Below are positions 58,786 to 64,000 of a stretch of 64,000 bases of DNA, piece by piece. The notes below the pieces were generated by a model that made no database searches, had not been told where the DNA came from, and worked only from the letters and a program-made list of their open reading frames with translations. The stretch comes from Schauerella fraxinea (GTDB lineage: Bacteria; Pseudomonadota; Gammaproteobacteria; Burkholderiales; Burkholderiaceae_B). The stretch covers positions 1,426,001 through 1,490,000 of the forward strand of contig JAVDKK010000001.1 of NCBI GenBank assembly GCA_030849945.1, read 5' to 3'. A program made the position numbers and the translations under genes. The first letter of the stretch is position 1, and each line of letters starts with the position of its first letter.

Positions 58786-61302
58786 TTAAATCGCCAACAC
58801 ACCTTCGCCGAACGGCCTATCCGTGCGCAGCGTACGTTGCCGCAGTGCTTCGGCTTCTTCCGACGGCTCCTGCCACATGCGGGCATGCAGACGCGAGAGC
58901 GCGATGGGATCGTTCAACAAGCGCAGCTTTTGTGGCTCGCTGAGCTGCACCAGTCCGCGCGACACGGCATCGTCCACGACGGCCTGGCGTTGCGCTTCGT
59001 TCAAAGGATTGAACATGTGGCGCGAGGTGGCCATGGCGCACGCCAGGGCGTTCGTGACCGGATCGGCGACGGCATCTTCAAACGTCGGCGTGTGCGTGGC
59101 CGAACGGTTGATGGCGGCGTAGCGGCGCGTGGCGGCCAGCTCGGTGGGCGGCTGCGTTTCTTCCGGGATACGGAACAAACGCATCAGGTACGAGCGCCGT
59201 CCCAGACCCACGCGGCTCGAATACACCGAGAGCGGGATGATCAGGAACAAGGCCAACAGAATCGGTGCCATCCACAAGAGGAAGATCGGGTCCAGCCAGG
59301 CCACCAAAGCGGTCCAGGCAATGCCCAGCAGCGTCTGGCCGCCATGACGGCGAATCGCGTCACCCCACGTCGTTTCGTTGTTGTCGCGCGCGGGCGAAAC
59401 CCATTTGGCCGACAACCCCAAAAATGCCGACAGCACGAAGCGTGTGTGAAACAGCATGCGCACCGGCGCCAGCAGCATCGAAAACAGCACTTCCAGCACG
59501 AGGCTGAGGGCCATGCGTTTACGCCCGCCATACAGCCGCGTCATCTTCGTGCCCTGCGCCCAAGTGAGCATGACCCCGAGCAGCTTGGGCAGAAAGAGCA
59601 ACACGAACGTCGTGGAAAACAGCGCCACGGCTTTTTCGGGATGCCATTGCGGCCAGATCGGAAACAGCTGATTCGGTTCGACGAAGTACTGCGGCTCGGT
59701 CAGCGTGTGCACACCCAGCAGCGCGGTAGACAAGATGAGAAACAGGAACCACAGCGGGGCCGACAGATACGACATTACCCCAGTCAGAAACACCGCGCGG
59801 TGCACCGGATGAAAACCGTTGATCAGGAACAGCCGGAAATTCATCAGGTTGCCGTGGCACCAGCGCTGGTCGCGTTGCAGCTCGTCCAGCAAGTTGGGCG
59901 GCAGTTCTTCGAAGCTGCCCGGCAGATCGTAGGCGATCCAGACGCCCCAGCCGGCACGGCGCATCAGCGCCGCTTCGACGAAGTCGTGCGACAGGATGGC
60001 ACCGGCAAACGAACCGCGTCCGGGCAATGGCGCCAGCACGCAGTGACGCATGAAAGGCTCGAGACGGATGATGGCGTTGTGGCCCCAGTAGTGCGACTCG
60101 CCCAACTGCCAATAGTGCATGCCGGCCGTGAAAAGCGGGCCGTATACGCGCGATGCAAACTGCTGCAGTCGCGCATAGAGGCTGTCCATGCCGCTGGCTT
60201 GTGGGGCGCTTTGAATGATGCCGGCATCGGGGCTGGCTTCCATCAAGCGCACCAGTTGCTTCAAGCAGGCGCCGCTCATCACGCTATCGGCGTCGAGCAC
60301 CACCATGTACTTGTAGTTGGCGCCCCAGCGACGGCAAAAGTCGTCGATGTTGCCGCTCTTGCGCTTCACGCGCCGACGGCGCAAGCGATAGAAAATGCGG
60401 CCGAAACCGTTCACCGTGCGGCACAGATCGAGCCAGGCTTTCTGCTCGGCCACGCAAATGTCCGCTTTGTAGCTATCGCTCAGGATGAAGATATCGAAGC
60501 GATCGAGCGAGTCGGTCTGCGCCAGCGATTCGTACGTCGCACGCAGCCCGGCAAACACGCGGGCCACATCCTCATTACAAATGGGCATGACGATGGCCGT
60601 GCGCGCGTTGGCGTCGACAGGGCCGTCTTCCACGCTGCGGGCCGAGATGCTGAAGCGGTCGCGGCCGATCAGCAATTGCAGGAAGCCCATCATGGCCGTC
60701 CAGAACCCGGCCGACACCCAAAGAAACAGCAGCGCAAACAGGAACAGGATGGCGATTTCCAGCCATTGCGTGCCCTGATAGGGCAGCACGGATTTCATCG
60801 TCAGCGTGGCAAATACGGTTTGCACCGTGATGGCGACCAGCAACACGAAGCGCCGGCGACTACCGGCCGCACGCCAACTGGAATCTTCCTGGTCGGTGTG
60901 GGCGCGGCCAGGCCGGCTTTTATGCGTGACGCGGTTGCGCACGCGCCGCCAGCCACGCACGACCGGGTTGGTCGTCCAGGGCTCGGGCGACATCGCCGTC
61001 CGATTGAGCGGGGGGGCCACGCGCAGGCGTGCATCGCCTGTGGTGCCGTCGGTATCCAAACCCGCGTCGCGGGCCAAGCCGTCGCCGAACGCCAAACGCA
61101 GGCGTTCTTTGGTCGAGGCGGCTACAGGGTCTTGGCCAGGTGCTTCGGCCAATGCGCGATGCATGGCCTCGATGGGATCTTGGCCACGAGCAGTCGCGTT
61201 ATCCACTTCCTGCATGACGAGCTCAAGCTGCTGTGCAGGCAGGGGAAGACGCCCAAGATAGTCTCGGGCGCTTTCCGCGGGATCATTTCGGTTGAGTTTC
61301 AT
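58786..61302 (-). CDS. opgH: Glucans biosynthesis glucosyltransferase H
   Basis: This 838-residue inner-membrane GT2-family enzyme makes the beta-1,2-glucan backbone of osmoregulated periplasmic glucans from UDP-glucose. Catalytic elements are VVLDADSVMSG and the QRDQRWCHGNL motif (Q-x-x-R-W). About eight membrane helices flank the cytosolic catalytic domain (for example FVLLVAITVQTVFATLTM and FLFALLFLWVSAGFWTAMMG). The start overlaps the end of opgG by 20 bases. Confidence 0.95.
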   Translation of the reverse strand: MKLNRNDPAESARDYLGRLPLPAQQLELVMQEVDNATARGQDPIEAMHRALAEAPGQDPVAASTKERLRLAFGDGLARDAGLDTDGTTGDARLRVAPPLNRTAMSPEPWTTNPVVRGWRRVRNRVTHKSRPGRAHTDQEDSSWRAAGSRRRFVLLVAITVQTVFATLTMKSVLPYQGTQWLEIAILFLFALLFLWVSAGFWTAMMGFLQLLIGRDRFSISARSVEDGPVDANARTAIVMPICNEDVARVFAGLRATYESLAQTDSLDRFDIFILSDSYKADICVAEQKAWLDLCRTVNGFGRIFYRLRRRRVKRKSGNIDDFCRRWGANYKYMVVLDADSVMSGACLKQLVRLMEASPDAGIIQSAPQASGMDSLYARLQQFASRVYGPLFTAGMHYWQLGESHYWGHNAIIRLEPFMRHCVLAPLPGRGSFAGAILSHDFVEAALMRRAGWGVWIAYDLPGSFEELPPNLLDELQRDQRWCHGNLMNFRLFLINGFHPVHRAVFLTGVMSYLSAPLWFLFLILSTALLGVHTLTEPQYFVEPNQLFPIWPQWHPEKAVALFSTTFVLLFLPKLLGVMLTWAQGTKMTRLYGGRKRMALSLVLEVLFSMLLAPVRMLFHTRFVLSAFLGLSAKWVSPARDNNETTWGDAIRRHGGQTLLGIAWTALVAWLDPIFLLWMAPILLALFLIIPLSVYSSRVGLGRRSYLMRLFRIPEETQPPTELAATRRYAAINRSATHTPTFEDAVADPVTNALACAMATSRHMFNPLNEAQRQAVVDDAVSRGLVQLSEPQKLRLLNDPIALSRLHARMWQEPSEEAEALRQRTLRTDRPFGEGVLAI

Positions 61303-62866
61303 TGACCGGGATCCGGTACGTCCATGTTTCGGTGAGCGGGGTCTGGCCGTCGGTCAACGACGCGCGCATTTCCACAGGTTTGGCGGGGTCCTTCACCTTG
61401 ACGCGAACCGTCAGGCGACGGCCTTGCGTCACTTCATTGGGGCGCACATTCACTTCCATCACTTCGGCGTTGGCGTCGGCCCAGAACTGCGCCTGGACTT
61501 GCTTGTCGGCCGGCAGATCCTTGAGCGAGGGGCCCACGAAGTCGATGATGTAGGCGATGCTGCCGTCCCAACGACGGATCAGGTCGGGACCTTTCACTTC
61601 TTCGCGCGAGCGGCGGGTCTGTTGTACCCAGGCGAGCGGCGTCTTGTGCGTGTTGGCTTCTTTGATCGTCCACGTCATGCGGTAGTCCACATTGAGCGGT
61701 TCACCCGGATTGGGCTGCTGATCGGGTACCCAGAACGCGACGATGTTGTCATTGGTTTCGTCGCCCGTGGGGATTTCAACCAGTTGCACGCTGCCCTTGC
61801 CCCAATCGCCTTGCGGTTCGATCCACAGGCTGGGACGCTTTTCGTACCGGTCGTCCAGGTCCTCATAGCGGCTGAACGAGCGGGCACGCTGCAGCAAGCC
61901 AAAGCCCTTGGGGTTTTCGGCGCCAAATGCGCTCACCGCCAATTTCTTCGGATTGTTCAGCGGACGCCAGATCCATTCATCGCTGCCGGTGTGCATCGCC
62001 AGGCCGTCCGAATCATGCAACTCGGGACGGTAGTTCGGCGTGGGCCACGGCTGGTTCGAACCGTACAAATACATGCTGGTCAGCGGCGCGACGCCCAGGC
62101 GGTCGACCTTCTCGCGCAGATAGATCTGCGATTTGACGTCGACGACGGTGTCGTCCTCAGGTTTGATCGTGAAGCGGTACGCACCGGTCGCGCGGCGCGA
62201 ATCGAGCAGCGCGTAGATCACCAGGTTGCGGTCTTCAGCGCCCGGCTTTTCGATCCAGAACTGCGTGAAGCGCGGAAATTCTTCGCCCGACGGCAGCGCC
62301 GTGTCGATCGCCAGACCGCGCGCCGACAAACCATAGATATGGTTCTTTCCGATCACACGAAAGTAGCTGGCGCCCAGGAATGTGGTGAGTTCGTCGTTCG
62401 GCTTCTTTTCCGAATTGACGGGATACAGCACCTTGAACCCGGCAAAACCCAGGTTTTTCAGGGCGGCTTGATCCAGCTTCAGCGAGCCGTAGGTGAAGTC
62501 GTCCGGATTGAAGGGGATTTCGTGCACGCCCTTGGTGTCGACTTCGTTGATCTTGACCGGCACGTCGAAGTGCATGCCCTGATGGTAGAAGCTCAACTTA
62601 TAACGCGTGTTGGCTTCGTTCCAGTGCAGGCGGTCGTCGCGATACCGCACTTCCTGATAGCCGGCGTACTTGAGCGCCTTGAGCTCATCGGGCAAGTTCG
62701 ATTGCGGGGCCTCGTATTTCTTCTTCGACGACTCGGCGGCCAATTTGGCAACATCGTCGAACGAGAACGCGCTGGCCAACCCGGGAGCGAGGAGGGCGGT
62801 CAATGTTGCGGCGCAAAAGAATCGAGCAAAGCGAGACGATCCGGATGTTTGATATTTAGCGAGCAC
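61283..62866 (-). CDS. opgG: Glucans biosynthesis protein G (periplasmic)
   Basis: This 527-residue periplasmic protein is needed for osmoregulated periplasmic glucan synthesis, probably in backbone branching or processing. A signal peptide (FFCAATLTALLAPGLASA) is followed by the OpgG beta-sandwich domain with GYQEVRYRDDRLHW, FRVIGKNHIYGLSARGLAID and NPKGFGLLQRARSFSRYEDL. The start is GTG at 62866 with GGGGA about 6 bases upstream. It is followed by opgH in an opgGH operon. Confidence 0.95.
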   Translation of the reverse strand: MLAKYQTSGSSRFARFFCAATLTALLAPGLASAFSFDDVAKLAAESSKKKYEAPQSNLPDELKALKYAGYQEVRYRDDRLHWNEANTRYKLSFYHQGMHFDVPVKINEVDTKGVHEIPFNPDDFTYGSLKLDQAALKNLGFAGFKVLYPVNSEKKPNDELTTFLGASYFRVIGKNHIYGLSARGLAIDTALPSGEEFPRFTQFWIEKPGAEDRNLVIYALLDSRRATGAYRFTIKPEDDTVVDVKSQIYLREKVDRLGVAPLTSMYLYGSNQPWPTPNYRPELHDSDGLAMHTGSDEWIWRPLNNPKKLAVSAFGAENPKGFGLLQRARSFSRYEDLDDRYEKRPSLWIEPQGDWGKGSVQLVEIPTGDETNDNIVAFWVPDQQPNPGEPLNVDYRMTWTIKEANTHKTPLAWVQQTRRSREEVKGPDLIRRWDGSIAYIIDFVGPSLKDLPADKQVQAQFWADANAEVMEVNVRPNEVTQGRRLTVRVKVKDPAKPVEMRASLTDGQTPLTETWTYRIPVNETQPK

Positions 62867-62949
62867 GTAAATCCCCGTAGCTTTCGGCTGTGAAAGCAGA
62901 TTTGTTCAACATTCTTGCACAGTGTGGAAACAGAAGCGCCAGGGACCCC

Positions 62950-63831
62950 TTATCCCTGTCCCTCATTTTGGTATGCGATGTGATCTGGCGTCAGTTTATC
63001 GCCACATCCTAGCCAGGTCTGCAACAGGAAGTTGACAGCGTCCGCCTGTTCGAACTGAACCCAGTGGCCGGCGCCCTCAACAATGCGATAGTCGGTTCGC
63101 GGAATCTGGGCGGCGAGTGCCGGTGCGATCGTGGCCGGATCGGCGGTCACATCGTGCTCGCCCCATATCAATAAGGTGGGTCCGCCGTACGCTTTAAGCG
63201 CCTCGGCCAAGCCGCCGCCTTGCGATAGATTCTTGCTGCGAAAACGCGTGTGCAGGCAAGAGAGCAAATGCACCCGCGTCGCCAGATCGTCGACGGCTTT
63301 CGACGACGACAGCATGAATACGCTCAAGTTATGCCGCATTGCAGCGTCGAGTTCCGCATCGGTGGCGGCATCGCGCCAATTCACCATCGGCTCGGCTTGG
63401 CGGCGGGGCGAATCATGGCCACCCGGCCCGAGCAAGGCAAGCCGTTCGACCGGCCGAGTCGCCGCGAGGTGCGCGGCGACCAGGCCGCCAAACGAAAAGC
63501 CGGCCAACGACACGCGCGTGCGCGGGCCGACCAACTGGTTGAGCGTCTTGCCCAGGAACGTGACCAGGGTCTCAAGGGTGTCGCCATCGGGCAGGTCGGA
63601 GTCGCCATAGCCCGGCATGTTGGGCACCCACACGGTGTGCTTGGCGGCCAGGCTTTCGATGTTGCGCACCCAGTGCATCCAACTGCCGTGTCCCCCATGC
63701 AGGAGCACCAACGGCGCCCCATTGCCGAATCGCCGCCATTGGACGGTCTTGCCCTCGTAGGTCACCGCATGGCGGGTGGCTCGGGCGTCGAGTACTGCAA
63801 TCTGCTGTTGCGCGGCAAGGGAATTCGGCAT
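62950..63831 (-). CDS. Alpha/beta hydrolase
   Basis: This 293-residue serine hydrolase has the oxyanion segment VLLHGGHGSWMHW, nucleophile Ser in LAGFSFGG, acid in LIWGEHDVTAD and His in VEGAGHWVQFE. It resembles meta-cleavage-product and esterase-type hydrolases; the substrate is unknown. There is no signal peptide. Transcription would come from the 63832-64000 region, which holds a large palindrome and no gene I can support. Confidence 0.88.
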   Translation of the reverse strand: MPNSLAAQQQIAVLDARATRHAVTYEGKTVQWRRFGNGAPLVLLHGGHGSWMHWVRNIESLAAKHTVWVPNMPGYGDSDLPDGDTLETLVTFLGKTLNQLVGPRTRVSLAGFSFGGLVAAHLAATRPVERLALLGPGGHDSPRRQAEPMVNWRDAATDAELDAAMRHNLSVFMLSSSKAVDDLATRVHLLSCLHTRFRSKNLSQGGGLAEALKAYGGPTLLIWGEHDVTADPATIAPALAAQIPRTDYRIVEGAGHWVQFEQADAVNFLLQTWLGCGDKLTPDHIAYQNEGQG

Positions 63832-63917
63832 CGATGCGATAAGAAACGGGACGGTCGATAACGGGGCGTGAGGCTACCATTTTCCGACGTTCTGACCCTG
63901 GCCAAGGCACAAAATTC

Positions 63918-63941
63918 TTTCGTTTGGGTACCTAAACGAAA
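63918..63941. promoter_or_regulatory. 24-bp near-perfect palindrome, candidate operator
   Basis: TTTCGTTT-GGGTACCT-AAACGAAA reads the same on both strands except for one mismatched pair. It lies 87 bases upstream of the alpha/beta hydrolase start and near the window edge, where a divergent gene may begin. Symmetry and length fit a dimeric repressor site; the family of the regulator cannot be told. Confidence 0.7.
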
Positions 63942-64000
63942 AAATGTTGCAACTTTGCTGCGTTGGGTGTCGATCTGGCCGATTATTCCCCGCAATGCGA

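Noticed and set aside
63762..63995. A 77-codon minus-strand frame at the right edge
   Set aside because: It overlaps the start of the alpha/beta hydrolase in another frame, has no recognisable domain and spans the palindrome.
1..64000. Mobile elements, CRISPR arrays, tRNA or rRNA genes
   Set aside because: No transposase, integrase, phage protein, terminal inverted repeats, regularly spaced repeats or cloverleaf-like sequence was recognised. The few repeats found are short and local.

Overview
The window is GC-rich (about 60-65% by eye), densely coded bacterial chromosome with very short intergenic gaps. It carries no rRNA, tRNA, phage, transposase or CRISPR that I can recognise. Gene content and order (apaG-rpe-gph-trpEGDC, mltA next to a UbiH-type flavoprotein and a DsbC, argP divergent from argO, a PhaAB-fused Mrp antiporter, opgGH) suggest a betaproteobacterium of the Burkholderiales, most like Alcaligenaceae (Bordetella/Achromobacter relatives). 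The placement is inferred from recognised families, not from a database search.

Layout. 1-6.0 kb: the 3' part of an ABC exporter, a DUF4142 envelope protein, and an SbcD/SbcC-like nuclease-ATPase pair that lacks the zinc hook. 6.0-8.7 kb: an SDR oxidoreductase and a GH15 glycosidase. 8.8-14.6 kb: a signalling block of a three-receiver hybrid kinase, stand-alone CheR and CheB, and a receiver-kinase. 14.7-20.7 kb: an Mrp/Pha Na+(K+)/H+ antiporter operon in the order AB-C-D-E-F-G. 21-26.4 kb: a second signalling block of a PAS hybrid kinase with an HPt-like tail, a receiver-HD-GYP protein and a PAS-LuxR regulator. 26.5-29.8 kb: a CsbD-like small protein, an acyl-CoA thioesterase, a DUF1254 protein and a YggS protein. 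29.8-31.5 kb: argP/argO.

31.5-35.9 kb holds the most interesting system. It is a minus-strand operon of a circularly permuted ATP-grasp enzyme, an alpha-E protein, a transglutaminase-like protein and Anbu, a proteasome-type protease. Upstream lie a consensus sigma-54 promoter (35797-35812) and an NtrC-type dyad (35898-35914). This suggests that an uncharacterised peptide-ligation/proteolysis system is switched on by nitrogen limitation.

36-42.6 kb: formyl-THF cyclo-ligase, Slt transglycosylase, CCA-adding enzyme, a MidA/NDUFAF7-type methyltransferase and an RhlE helicase. 42.9-45.9 kb: ung, a GAF-PAS HisKA_2 kinase and a HIT protein. 45.9-53.1 kb, minus strand: rpe, gph, then the trp operon (trpE, trpG, trpD, trpC) followed by a two-domain PPK2 and the HIT gene. 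The trp operon begins with an unlisted 25-codon leader peptide (51507-51584) carrying four Trp codons, followed by a Rho-independent attenuator (51412-51445). 53.2-58.6 kb: apaG, mltA, a UbiH-family hydroxylase, a DsbC-family protein, a D-2-hydroxyacid dehydrogenase and an NTF2-like protein. 58.8-62.9 kb: opgG/opgH for osmoregulated periplasmic glucans. 62.9-64 kb: an alpha/beta hydrolase, with a 24-bp near-perfect palindrome upstream as a candidate operator.

Starts were revised wherever the longest reading frame began upstream of the recognisable N-terminus. GTG and TTG starts are noted in the entries.
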